A DNA stretch of 64,000 nucleotides, taken from NCBI RefSeq assembly GCF_021155765.1, contig NC_060106.1:21788031-21852030 (forward strand), given 5' to 3'. The notes under the pieces are model-generated. The model saw only the letters and a program-made list of their open reading frames with translations. It searched no databases and was not told where the DNA came from. Below, one piece after another: positions 34,025 to 46,152 of this stretch. How positions within the stretch are numbered: the stretch's first letter is position 1; the number at the start of each line of letters is the position of its first letter. The DNA comes from Diprion similis (Eukaryota; Arthropoda; Insecta; Hymenoptera; Diprionidae). The position numbers were made by a program, and so were the translations under genes.

Positions 34025-37000
34025 ATGTCTCGTAAAGGAGTCGCACCTGGTGGCAGTAAGTCGAAGAAGATACCACGAATATTTCAACATCGCCGAAGCG
34101 CGAGTCCAACCCGATACCCAGGCTCCTCGACGAACGTCGTCGCCGTCGAACAAGTATCCGATGGCATACATACATTTGAATATGAGTTTGCCACATCCGA
34201 ATACCAGAAAAAAGCAACCAAAAAGAAAGCAAAGCTCGCCAAGGCAAGCAGCACGGACAAGTCAAATGTCAGCATCGCCAAACCGTCGACTACCAACAAC
34301 AACTTCTATGCGGAATGTCACGCTGAGGATGCAGAGACCGTAGCCAGTATTGAAAAATGGCTGAAAACTCGAACCGAGTCAATATCCAGCATGGACTTAG
34401 ACGTGATAAAGTCAGAAGTCGAGGAAGCATCAGGCAACGATCATCGTTATCTCACCGATGAGATGTCGCACGCTTTCCTCGATAAAGATCAGGACGTTCT
34501 TTCGATGGACATGGATTTGTCCGATAAGAAATTGGTCCTGGGCTATGATCCTCTATTGCAGGACTTGCGCAGTGATAAGCTTTTAGAAACATGCGAAAAG
34601 GACGAGTTTATCCTGCCTGCTTTTCAACTAGACCATCTGGAGCCCCTCACTTTAACTCCCGACGACATGATGGTAGCAGGGGAGATTTTACCCTCTGCCA
34701 ATAGTCAATCTGTGTTGAGCAACCCTGGAATCTGTCTTAATACAACAGCCATGTCAACCCAAGAATTAATCTATGGTAAAACTCAAAGTGATAAAGAGTT
34801 ACATCCAAAGGATCGGAGAAAAAGTACGACTTGCTCAGACGCCGAGACGGGTGGGTTAAAGCGAGTTGTAAATGTCTATGTCGAGGCAGTGGGACATGTG
34901 AACGTGGAGACCAGTTCTGCAGAAACATTAGGAAACGCTATGATCGAGGCAGACGAGTGCAGCGAAATAAAAACGAAATTAAAAACCAAACTGAAGCCCA
35001 GGATCATAAAGAAGCGGAGTAAACCTTCTCCTAAGAGTGACAACGGTTCATCATTCAGGGTTTTGAGAACAGAGGAACAGCCCAGAACAAGTGAAGGCAT
35101 AATGGCTGTGGTAGCGATATCAACAGACAAGATATCAAACATGACGCAAATCGTAATCAACACAGGCAAAGAGGAGCAAATATATCAAGGCAAAACTTCT
35201 GAGCTGATCGAGGCTACAGGTAGTTTTCCGCAGTTGTCCAGAATCCAGAATTCGTGCCATGAAAATCATGTCTCTGATCTCATCGCCGACGGATCGAATA
35301 CCAATGAACACGATCTTGTGATATCCAATGCTTTGGAGGAACTCGGCATCACTGATGATACCCTTGAGCCCATTTTGTCAACTGAGCATGGAAAGATCTG
35401 GGTTTGCCCCAAAGAGGATTGCAGAAGACACTTCAACAGACTTTATGCCCTGAAGGGCCATGTCTTGTCTCACTATGGGGTCAGGCCATTTAAGGTATTG
35501 TAGAATTCATGTATTTGTATATTACGATTTTTATGTATCACCGGAGATGTACTTTTTCTGTAAGAACTTTGAAAATTCAAAACAGATCGGCTTTGGCTTT
35601 TCCAAGCAAAAGTTACAGCAATTTCTAATATTTGACCAAGTATCTTTCATGTCTTGCTTACAGTGCGACTTCAAGGGATGTGCATGGGCATTTTATTCAG
35701 AGTTCAAGTTGAAACGACACAAGGAAACACACCTGAAGCGTAAGGACTATATTTGCGAGGTGGATAATTGCGGAAGGAGGTTCACAACTGTTTACAACTT
35801 ACTGACACACAAAAAGCTGCATAATCGACCCAGCAAGGTATTTTGTCACGTGCCAAATTGTCAGGAAAGGTTCCAAACCAAACGAGCATTGGAGCTTCAT
35901 ATGAAGTCCCACGACCAAAGCCACGCGCCTTACGTTTGCAAGCAAGAAGGCTGTGGAAAAAGGTATTACAGCAGCAATGCGCTCACCAGCCATCAGCGAT
36001 GTCACAGTTATAAAGAAATTGACATAAAATGCTCGTGGCCTGGCTGTGGCAAACTTTTCGACAAGCCGTGCAGACTGAAGGCACACATTAGATCACATAC
36101 TGGGTATAAGCCTTATCCGTGTACCTTCCAAGGCTGCAACTGGGCGTTCTCATCATCGAGTAAGCTTAAGCGGCATCAAAAAAAGCACACCAATGAGAGG
36201 AAGTTCATATGCGACGTTTCATCATGCGGAAAAGCATTCATGAGGTCTGAACATCTCAAGGAACACAGACTAACGCATAAAGATGGCAGATGCTTTCAGT
36301 GCCATATGTGCGATGCTAAATTCTCAGCTAAAAGCAGTCTCTATGTTCACATCAAGAAACACCAGACCCAAGATGTGGCTTCATCTTTGCAAAATACAAT
36401 GCTTATTGATCAGCAAGTATATTCGGTGGAAAATGAGGCTAATGAAACGAGTTTGAACGAAGATTATATAACTAATATCGAATGTTCTGATATTATTGAG
36501 ACGCAAGAAAACTCACATAGCCTTGACCTTGATCTAGATCTTGATCCCATCATCGTCGATACTCCCCTGACAAGCACAGGTCAGTGTGTATCGAGTAATA
36601 AATCTGGAGGTGTAAGTAACAACGGGAGCCATCAGGATACAGACAGAATAGCTTACTTTTGCCCGATGGAAGCCTGCTCAAAGGCATATGCAGCAAAATC
36701 AGCACTCAGAGCACATGTGAACAGGATTCATGGAATGAAGAATGGAGATCAGAAGGTTTTGCAAATCCCTGGTGAAGAGGAATGTGCGGCAGCATCCTCC
36801 AGTGTAGATTATGTGACATACACTACTTCGCAGTCAATATCTACCGATCATATGATAATGATTGCTCCACACGAAGCCCTGGTGGTTAACTCGCCAGAGT
36901 TGGAATCTCCTACGTTTAATTCCATGCTGAAATTATCCGAATCTAACTGTCAAGACGCGGCACAGTCTATTGAAGAACCAGCAGATGAGCAACATGACAT

Positions 37001-37268
37001 GATCGATGAGAATCATGAAGGGTCGGCAAGGACTGATCTGACCTATAGCGATTTTATCAGATTCAAAGCTAACAGCACTATTTTTAACTCCGTTGTTGGT
37101 GCTACTGACGTCGTTCTTGGGGCCGGTGGTCTTGTCGAGGGTCTACTTCTTCCTGATGACTTACCCTCTGTTTATTACCAAGACGACATTGCGGGGACTG
37201 AGTGTCAGGTGTTGCTATTGGATTCAGGACCTCCTGAGAGCACCATAAACCTTCGCGATCTCGAATGA
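34025..37268 (+). CDS. ZXDC: ZXDA/B/C-family ten-zinc-finger transcription factor
   Basis: Human ZXD proteins are nuclear activators, ZXDC working with CIITA at MHC II promoters. The insect role is unknown. Exons 34025-35494 and 35664-37268 give 1024 residues. The start is the first ATG after an in-frame stop at 33965. Nine C2H2 fingers lie at about residues 461-723, and a tenth stands alone at about 823-846, matching the ten-finger ZXD layout. Diagnostic pieces are FTTVYNLLTHKKLH in finger 3, FDKPCRLKAHIRSH in finger 6 and FSAKSSLYVHIKKH in finger 9. The intron falls between PFK and the first Cys of finger 2. The N-terminal half is acidic and rich in Ser and Lys; the region after finger 9 has a DLDLDLD repeat and the C-terminus is acidic, fitting activation domains. 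The 2 kb on either side are gene-poor. Confidence 0.93.
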
Positions 37269-37492
37269 GGGCTTTGAAAATAATAATGGGAGATATGGAA
37301 GACAGAATGAATTTGCCGATACCACCGAATGCGTTAATTATACATACATATAATGATAATGGAAATAATGATGTTTGATCATTGATTAATCCTACAGACT
37401 GGGAAATCGACTTGTTCTCTTGGGTTTTGATCGGTATCCGTACAGAATCTACTGTATCAGGCCTGATCATCAAGAGAACATGTTATTTTATT

Positions 37493-37498
37493 AATAAA
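37493..37498 (+). terminator. AATAAA polyadenylation signal of the ZXD gene
   Basis: AATAAA lies 225 bases after the ZXD stop codon, followed by a T-rich downstream stretch. Its position and orientation fit cleavage near 37515. Confidence 0.6.
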
Positions 37499-39274
37499 AA
37501 TTGTTGATATTTTTTCACAAAGTATGAAACTTTATTTCTTTACCAGTTCACAGGTTTTATATTCAAACTTTTTGTAACTAGGATATTTCATATATCTATA
37601 CTTTGCTCAATGGAATACGTAAAATAATATTATAACATTGTCTTATATGGGCAAAAGTATAATATTTATGAAGCTTATAGTTGCTGCCAAAACATTGTTT
37701 ATTTATATTTGTCTTTTTTTTCATCTCGAAAATCATATGATATTTCAGCACCAAGTCACGCAATTGGGTTTTATCGTAATATTTTTAATAATCTGTTTAC
37801 AGATTGAAAACAACAAAGTTGTGACGTCACCCACACTATGATATATCTATGTACAACAAAGACACCAAAATTCAATTGCCTATAATATTCGCGACTCTAA
37901 ATTTTAGTGGAATGGAAAAAAAACCCATAACTATTTGAACTTGCTCTACCAAATGCAAACGTTTTCATTAAAAAATAAATTTTAGGATAAAGGCTATAAT
38001 CATATAGCTTTAATTTACCGCCAGCTCTGATTTTCTCATGGGATCTTCAGTATTTACACGTATACTATAACGGCAATTGAGCCCCATGTAAATAACTTGA
38101 AACGGTATTTAAATAATAAATTTACACCTTGTGAGAAAGAGCAAAATGATTTTGATTTCAAGACAGCCGCTAAAATTTGTGAGGAACGTAAACAATACAA
38201 AGTTGAAATATTAATTGACATTTGAAGACAATGCGTACAGTGATATGGGATGGAACTTTATTTGTTATGTCTACCTAACTAAAAGTATCCCAACAAAGCT
38301 AAACGTAAACCATAATATTAACTCAGGAAGTATGCCTATGTAGAAAAAAGAATGATTGAGATTTAACGGATTGGATTTAAAAAGATAGATTCTTCTTGAA
38401 AAAGTTCGAACAATTTTCCTCTAGAGAATTTGCAAGAGAGTATGTATTGAATGATCTACAATTGCATATTTTTTCATTATAAATATGTAATATATTTTCA
38501 CGTATACTTAGCGTAATTATATTAATATGGAACGTATACCAATAGAAATAAGGAACAACGAAATACTGCGCTGAATAATTTTATCAAATAAAATTTAAAA
38601 AGAAAAAATACAATAAATTAATGGCGAGCAAGCGAGTAAGAATTATATATTTAGCGCATGTATCGCAAATAGAAGAATCTCAAAATCGTAAGACTGTGAC
38701 AAACTATAATTACACTCTCCGTAGTCAATTTGGACCATCACCAGCTAGTTTATAGCCAGACGATGTTCGTTAAATCTGTGTATCATTTGATGAGAAATGG
38801 ATTTGCATATATAATATACCTATAATTATATTAAAGTGTTACGCATCCAACTTATTACACAGATTTATATTAGTGGAATAACAGGTTACGTAACACTATA
38901 ATCTATAGTATGCAACCATTTCCGAAGCTGTCATTTTTAACACAATTAAACTCGTACTATTTAATATACACCACACAATATAACTATACGGAACGACGTT
39001 CTTATACGCTTCATTGGTGTCATCTTTGCATCGGACGTGCCGCAACGTTAAGGCCGTAAATTAAGCGTTGGCGATCTCTTAATTGCCGAGATTCCAACGG
39101 GAATAACACGAAGAGCAGAGTGATACGAGATTACATTACGTATCACGTAGAGCTACATGCGAATCCAAGAGAATTGAGCACTTAGGCGCACGTATGTTCA
39201 ATAACATGCTTATAATGTATAATACTGAAGAAGTTGAGCTAATTAGTTGTCGCGTCGAACGAACGATCTGTCGA
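37499..39274. other. AT-rich spacer between convergent genes
   Basis: This separates the 3' ends of the ZXD gene (+) and the rolling-stone-like gene (-). No open frame with recognisable features is present. The right part should contain the 3' UTR of the minus-strand gene. Confidence 0.6.
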
Positions 39275-40141
39275 TCAAACCACAAGTTCGATAGACTTCG
39301 TTCGGGGTAACGCGAAGTCCATTTTCGCTTTCTGTGATATCGTCGCAGTAGCCATGGTCCCAACGGCCTTGGCCCTAACGTATATTCTCAGCCGTGCAAA
39401 GGAACAGAGAATGCAGTGGACTATCGTGAGGAAGGCGAAACCGCCCAAACAGACAAGGGTTGTTCGACCAGGCTGCTCCCAGTCAAGTATCTTGTAAATG
39501 TAATGGTAACCGTGCTTATCAAGGCCACCGGCGAGGTAGTAGAATATCGTGAAGATAACGTAGAGGACGACGCAGGTCAATGACCACCAGAAATGTTCAA
39601 CCCTCAGCGGCACCCCGACGACCAAGAGGTCGACTAGCATCAGAATGGTGTTGAAGAGGTGGAGCATAAAGTTGAGAGCATCCTTGGAGTGGATTCTTGG
39701 GTCGTATATTGCACCCCAGTAGGCTATCGTCACGCAGACTGCAATTGAGGATGTAATGGTGTAAAGGACCCAGTACATTCGCTCAATTTTTCCCAGCGTT
39801 AAAGCCTCCGCGTCAAAGCTCGATCGGCGCTCCTGGTTCCGTCTTCTCGAGACCAAGATCGCTCCGAGGAATGCCTGGCTTGCGCCTAGCACCAGGTCCC
39901 AATGCGTCAGGTAGATTGGCCAGGTTTCCTTTCTACCTTCGGGATGTCGGCTTCCTATGTCGAAGAGCGAGCAGACGATTATCGCAATCCAACAACCAAA
40001 GACGAACCAACGGTACAGGAAGTACCAGAGACTCACATGTCCCTGCCACTGTGGCTCCGAAAATACTCGCGGTGCCGGCGGCTCCGTGGGACTCCACAAT
40101 TTCCGTCTTATGTCTTGCCATCGCAACTTTTTCACCATCAC
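39275..40141 (-). CDS. rost: Rolling-stone-like multi-pass membrane protein
   Basis: Single-exon frame of 288 residues on the minus strand with ATG at 40139-40141 and TGA at 39275-39277. In Drosophila, rolling stone is needed for myoblast fusion; related insect genes form a small family of unknown biochemistry. Six hydrophobic segments are visible: YFLYRWFVFGCWIAIIVCSL, the LVLGASQAFLGAILV stretch, MYWVLYTITSSIAVCVTIAY, FMLHLFNTILMLVDLLVVG, FWWSLTCVVLYVIFTIFYYL and LVCLGGFAFLTIVHCILCSF. Family-like landmarks are QWQGHVSLWYFLYRW near the N-terminus, the HLFNT...VG(V)P stretch, and IYYILDWE-type ending in YKILDWEQPG before the last segment. The N-terminal 30 residues are basic and probably cytosolic. 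An upstream non-coding exon is possible. It could be any member of the rolling-stone family rather than the strict rost orthologue. Confidence 0.88.
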   Translation of the reverse strand: MMVKKLRWQDIRRKLWSPTEPPAPRVFSEPQWQGHVSLWYFLYRWFVFGCWIAIIVCSLFDIGSRHPEGRKETWPIYLTHWDLVLGASQAFLGAILVSRRRNQERRSSFDAEALTLGKIERMYWVLYTITSSIAVCVTIAYWGAIYDPRIHSKDALNFMLHLFNTILMLVDLLVVGVPLRVEHFWWSLTCVVLYVIFTIFYYLAGGLDKHGYHYIYKILDWEQPGRTTLVCLGGFAFLTIVHCILCSFARLRIYVRAKAVGTMATATISQKAKMDFALPRTKSIELVV

Positions 40142-40734
40142 GCGGCTCCCTGGTAAGAAAAATATTTTTTTTAAGACCTAAGTATTTTACGCCCTGCAGA
40201 TAAATTGCCTATTAATTATTACCTAATAACAGATATTGCAATTTTCGTTCGGTAAAATACTTTTACAGTGAGATCAAATTGAATTAAGCTATGAGATTAA
40301 AACTCATAACAGACAATTTGCCTCTTTCAAACTATTTTTTACAGTTGACGCATATAAACTCAAGAAATATTGAAGTATTTGTGAATAAATAGGAACTATG
40401 TCCTCGGGTAAAATAACATTTTTGTGTCGATAGCAACAGTAGAATTGAACCTCCCGCGTAACTGTGACTATATTCATACCCCTTACAAAAGATGCGCGGT
40501 GAAATGATCATCGCTAGCCGTTTCGCGGGAAGCCGAAGCCCCCCGAATGTAGGGATCGTCATGCGTGCTCCGAGTCCCTTTGATCGTCGCAAAAGACTTT
40601 TGACCGCCACCGACGAGCCCAAGAACTGGTAGGAAAGTCGAGAGCAGTCCGAAATTGCAGATCTGACAAATGCCGCAGCGTAGTCAAGTGGCAGACTAGC
40701 AAGGAAAATATGGCGCTCAGGCGCTTTAATACGA

Positions 40735-40744
40735 CGCATGCGCA
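40735..40744. promoter_or_regulatory. NRF1/Ewg-like palindrome upstream of the rolling-stone-like gene
   Basis: CGCATGCGCA resembles the YGCGCAYGCGCR site of NRF1, whose Drosophila homologue is erect wing. It lies about 600 bases upstream of the minus-strand start codon in a locally GC-rich patch. The promoter assignment is inferred. Confidence 0.25.
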
Positions 40745-43700
40745 GCGGTTCAATGTTAATCGTGAATTTAAACGAAGCAGTCGGCGTGTAGGTACGTGCA
40801 GATTCGAATTTTCCCACAACGAATATTCATAGCTACGGAAAGGGAAATGATGATAACGTTGACTATACTTAAATATTCCTAGAATTTTCGATCTACGCGA
40901 CTTTTCCCTGCAGTTCCATTATCGGAATCAAATCATGTTGAAGTTAGTAACGTTGGAAAAACCGTTACTCCGAGATTTTGAAACTGTTCTAAGTTCAGTA
41001 AACCGTGATAAAACAAAACATACTAATATTCCGCAATCCTAATTCCTTCAAAATGATTGTATCAAATAAGAAAATACTGATTTACCATAAAGTTACAAAC
41101 CTCGACCTCGTGAAATTAGCAGATGATATTATGTACCTATACTACAATCTACGGTGGAATATCTCGCCAATTTTTGCTCAAGGTTGGCCGGTGCGCATTT
41201 CAAATCCTTATAATTAGAGCGTAGTCCGAATTAAAAGTGTAGTTCCGCGAAAGCAATGTAGGAATTACGATCGGCAGAGGATGAATCGTGCCGCGTTCGT
41301 TATATTAGTTATGTACCTACGCGTGCCCGATCTCGCGAAGCAACGCGCTTCTTGAAGTGTGAACTTATTAACCCGGGCCGGTCTTCCATGGTTGAGTTCA
41401 CACGACGTGCGGCAGAGAAGGTCGTGACCGGTCGATTGCCTGCATTAGTCAATACCGGTTCCACGTTAATTCATTATGATCATTTGTCCCTATTATTCTC
41501 GGTGTCGCACATGCTAAATATTGAGCTATTTCGACGCGAGAGCATTGTTCGTTACGCGTATGAATATGTGATTCTAATGGAAAGGTTTTTGCCGGCTTGA
41601 TCATGTCAGGGAGAGGACGCAGAGATAAAAATTTGTGTCCCCCTCTGATCGTTCATGGTTCGCAATTGCTGCCAATAGCAATTTCAAATTGTAATTGTAA
41701 CTTGCGTTTATGTCACATAATACTCTACTCCTCTCTCACTATCAGCGTTTTTCCAGAATTCGAAGTAGTCGGTTTATGCATGTCTTATAAAAAGAGCTAA
41801 TCTATTGCTCTTTAGCGCTACTCTCCGATTCATATTTATATACCTAATCGTAAAAAAATAAATGCCAATTTTTACTATTTCAAATAATAACACGGAACAC
41901 AGGGTGCTTAATCGATAAAATACTACAATCACTAGTAATTTTTACTGCTTGAAACAGTAATGTTTTACGTTCAAATATTACTTTTCTACATATAAAATTT
42001 AAATTTTAGCGTTTGTATAATAAATATTTTCAATTGAATTTTAAAACTAAAATGTTACTATTTGAAACAATAATGTTTAATAATCGCACTATTACTTAGC
42101 CGCGATCATTTTTTTCGTGTAGTACATGATTGAGCTGTTATTAGCTCAGAAATGTACCAAAAAACTCTTTCTTGTGCAATCTTAACGAAATCGTTGGGTT
42201 GTAAAAATAATCTAGGAACTGACACATCGATCCCCTAGTTCAAAATCATACCAATTACGGGAAAAAGGTGGTGTAATTACAACGATAGTGCACAAATCAT
42301 AAAGTTAAAATTTGATTGACAAGGAATTTTTAATTAATATATTAGCGAACTATAGGGTATCGAATTGTAGAGGTCGGTTGGGGCGGAAAAATTTGAATAG
42401 CTTACTGGCTGCAAATGTATAAATCCTCGACTGGCTATTCTCCACGTCATTTTTATCTGCGTGAAGGTATGAATAAAAGTCAGAGGCAAACGAGTATATC
42501 AGACACACGAATGTACAACACTATCACGGCTATTGTAGGCGTGCCTAATTGTAAGTATTTTAGATTGTTTTATACGATCTCACGCGCTCTTTGCCTACTG
42601 TTACGCGATATGAATTCGGGAACCTTGACTTTGAGTTTGAATAACCTTATGCAATGACGAAACAAAATTATACTGCAGAATAAATCACGCAGGAAACCAA
42701 GCTTTTAGCATTCATGAAGTATATCTCGATTATCTAATTTATGGAAATAGTTGAAGTTATGCGTTTAGCTCATCTGCAGATTAAGAGAGTCGAAAATTAT
42801 TCGCTCTGTAATACAATTTCACTTTATCTGAGAATTTCCCTTTGAAATATGTCTCTGGCTTGTCTGCTTTTCGAATTATCGTTGATTAACTTTAATTATC
42901 TTAGAAGAAAAGACACATTCACAATACATGTCTACACGTTAATTAATTGCTACAATTGTTTTATTGAAGAAATAAGAACCGAAGACATGTGCACGATTCT
43001 GAATCGACTCAACTTTCCGGTTTCTTCTCACGTGGCATTGCATGATGCAATTATGAAAATCACAGATCATGAATTACGCGCTTAACTATACCGCGTGATT
43101 AACACTGTAATAACAATATACTGTAGTAAGTGTTTCACTCTGCAGACCTGATCGAGACGTATGGTAAGGAGCAGGTTCTTCTATTATTATAGGTAATCGT
43201 CATTGTGACGAATCCTGTATGAAATCGTATTGGGAAACATGTTTACCGATACGCGACACATTAGAGGACGATTCGAAATTGGGGTAACGATGGAAAACAA
43301 ATTTAATCCAATGCCCGCGGTGAAATGTACGAAAACCAAAATAAAATCTGATTCACGTATACGGTACAACACACGTTCACTTTGTCGATCGTTTTTAGAT
43401 GACTACTAAAATATTCTTCCACTAGAAAGCTCTGATCATGATTTTCCATACATCGAATAATTTTTCACAAAAATTTTTCCCGACACTTGTAAAACCGGTA
43501 CTTCAAAAATCGCGAACAATTTTGCACGTCAACAGCTTTTCCGAACCCTCTTATAATCTACCTTTCTCTTTCTGTAGCTGATCTTTTCTCTGTTTCTAAT
43601 TAAAAAAAAAACACTGTTTTCGAAGAAGAACTGAAGTAGGACCACCACACCTGACAATGAGCGACGAGCACCTCGAACCAATCAGTCGTGGATCGGTGAG

Positions 43701-44744
43701 CCTGCAGATCCGCGAAGGTGAGACGAACCGGCGAACAAGACGGTCGACGTGGGACTAGCGAGTACCGCGTGAGTACTCAACTACTGATGCAACTTGTCCC
43801 TGGGGCCCCGGATTGTCAAGTAACAACGTCTTCTAAACTGCGCCCAGGGCGAGCGGCAATTCGTGCGCTAAAATCAATATCAATCAAAATTGCCCTCGGT
43901 CACGGCTAGTTGCGGCTATACTTGCACTCCGCGCTCAACCAACCCACTTGTCTATTGCGATCTAGATCCATCATAGTTTCGACGAGCCAATCGCCGACGT
44001 ATCGCTATGATCACTGCCAATGACCGCCACGTATTGCTTATAACTTCTTTTCACCTCAACGAGAAGCCTTTTAACCGAAATAAACGTACTCGACGTGCAC
44101 GCAAGGTGCATTATAGTGTCATATTTTTTGTTATTGTACGTGTAACCAATCGTCGTTGGTTATATAATTGCTCGTTTCTTCGCTAAAGATTCGAAAAATA
44201 TTATGGAATATTCGAGGATTCGATATTCGGTATAATCGTCACGTAACTTGTGTATGACAATGAGACGGTTTTTGGTTTGTATTGAGAAAATGTCTACAGC
44301 TTACGCCTACAAATAACAAATTCTGAGATGTAAGGGTGAGAATGAAACACACAGAGTTGGAAAAAAACCACTAGGAAATAATAAACGCCAATAAAATTCG
44401 ATTGAAAATAAATGGGCTTTGATTAGGTCGGTTGATCGAACTTTTCTCTTTCCCCGCGTAGAGAAGGACTATTCATAATATCGCGTATACCAAATGGATT
44501 TCACTTCTATTTTGATACCTATGTAATTATTCGATACTGACTCATTTTTGAAAGGTTGGAAGACACCGGAGAGAATGATGGCTTAGGTAATCGACCTTGC
44601 AAGTCGCCTCAACATAATGGATTGCTTCATTCGGTCGTTGGTTGATGGTTGCAAATTCATATTAGGCAGCCCCCTTGTATGCTTTGATCACGCATACTCG
44701 TATCGACGACGCGACGACGGTCAGTATAATAGCTGCTGAAGTAA

Positions 44745-44762
44745 CAGCTGCAGCTGCAGCTG
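44745..44762. promoter_or_regulatory. Three contiguous CAGCTG E-boxes
   Basis: Three CAGCTG hexamers lie head to tail without spacing. CAGCTG binds class II bHLH dimers such as proneural or myogenic factors. It could be a simple triplet repeat; the link to the alpha-2/delta gene 3.3 kb downstream is only positional. Confidence 0.3.
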
Positions 44763-46010
44763 CACGCTTTTTGCACTGAGCTGTGTAAAACACACTGGAA
44801 GCGAAAAGATATGCATTCTCATGTTACGATTGTCACGAAATGCGATCGTGGATAAATCATCGTTGTTAATGATATTTCAATGGCGTTACCGTAGTATACT
44901 GGCTTGCAATAAGTTCGCATTTATCGCAGTGAGTTAATTTGACGGATTAATGATATTTTCATTCAAATGGTCAAATAAATCGTTTAAATGTGCTTAATGA
45001 CGATCCGAGCGACCTGATATCACACTGTGCCTTCACCTTACCTCTAGTTTCCTGACCGTGTTGATAAAGAACGCTAACTTCCTTCAAGATTTCATTATAT
45101 TCATGCTTCAAAAAATTTTTACGTGTTTATAAATGTTGTATTGTTTAGAATTTAAAAAAATTCTGCAATATAGTTAATTCTCCTACTTAAACCAGTTACT
45201 TAAAGATTGCCACTTACACATTGTATATAAAAAATAAAGTCAACATCGTCGAATTGCGATTAGTGAATAAGTAAAATGGCATTTCGTATGGTATATTTGC
45301 GAACTATAGTATACTAGACAACGTTGTAGCTATCAAAAGCAAATACGTAACACATTACGGAAAATTTAAGCAGTATAAGCAGTGATTAAAACGAATACTC
45401 GTAGCTAATTTCGTTAAAAACTCGATGCTTACAGATTTCGTCAAGTACGTTTAACCTGAACAGACTCATTCTTTTCCGTTGCTTCTCAGCCCTGCCTAAA
45501 ATTTATACCAAATGCTTTCCAAGCAATCCTTATGTGATATTATCATCATCCGTATATGTATAGTGCATGCGTGAAATAGATTAAACTTTGTCGAAGCAAC
45601 AGGGTTGAGATCGTAGAATATAAGCTGTGCAGTGTTAAAATAGCCGAGGACAATGTTCTAATTGCCGCATGCCTTACGCTCGATACTTGTGAGTCTGTAT
45701 ATCTATGGATACGCAAATTTAGCATTCCGTACTAGTGTATGCATGCATTATATAGCTGTATACAGTGCGTGTATTGGCGAAATCCAATTTATATTTGAGT
45801 GGTCTTGGTAAGATTTGATATCAAAGACTCTGGGAGTAAACTTAGTTTTTAAAAATTGGCTCTAATTATTTATTTTATCGTAATTTTCATAGATCACTGA
45901 AAAAAGTAATATTCAGATTAAAAAAAATTGTTTTTTTTTAATATTTATAGCTTAAACGAAAAAATTTTTAAAACAATACTACACAGTTCCATAAAAAGAA
46001 AGAATTTTGG

Positions 46011-46152
46011 TGTTTGAAAACGTAGAATTTACGAATAAAATCATGATTATAGCAAAAATCATCTTCCCCCCTTACATTATTACAATAACATAAAAACTAT
46101 AGGCAGTCTGATATAATAATCATTTTATTCGTAAATTCTATGTTCTCAGACA
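46011..46152. repeat. Long-stem hairpin with a 65-base loop
   Basis: A left arm at 46011-46049 and a right arm at 46115-46152 are inverted copies. They share a core, TAGAATTTACGAATAAAAT, with no mismatch, and flanks that pair with few mismatches. The element may be a small foldback transposon or a structured RNA. Confidence 0.5.
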
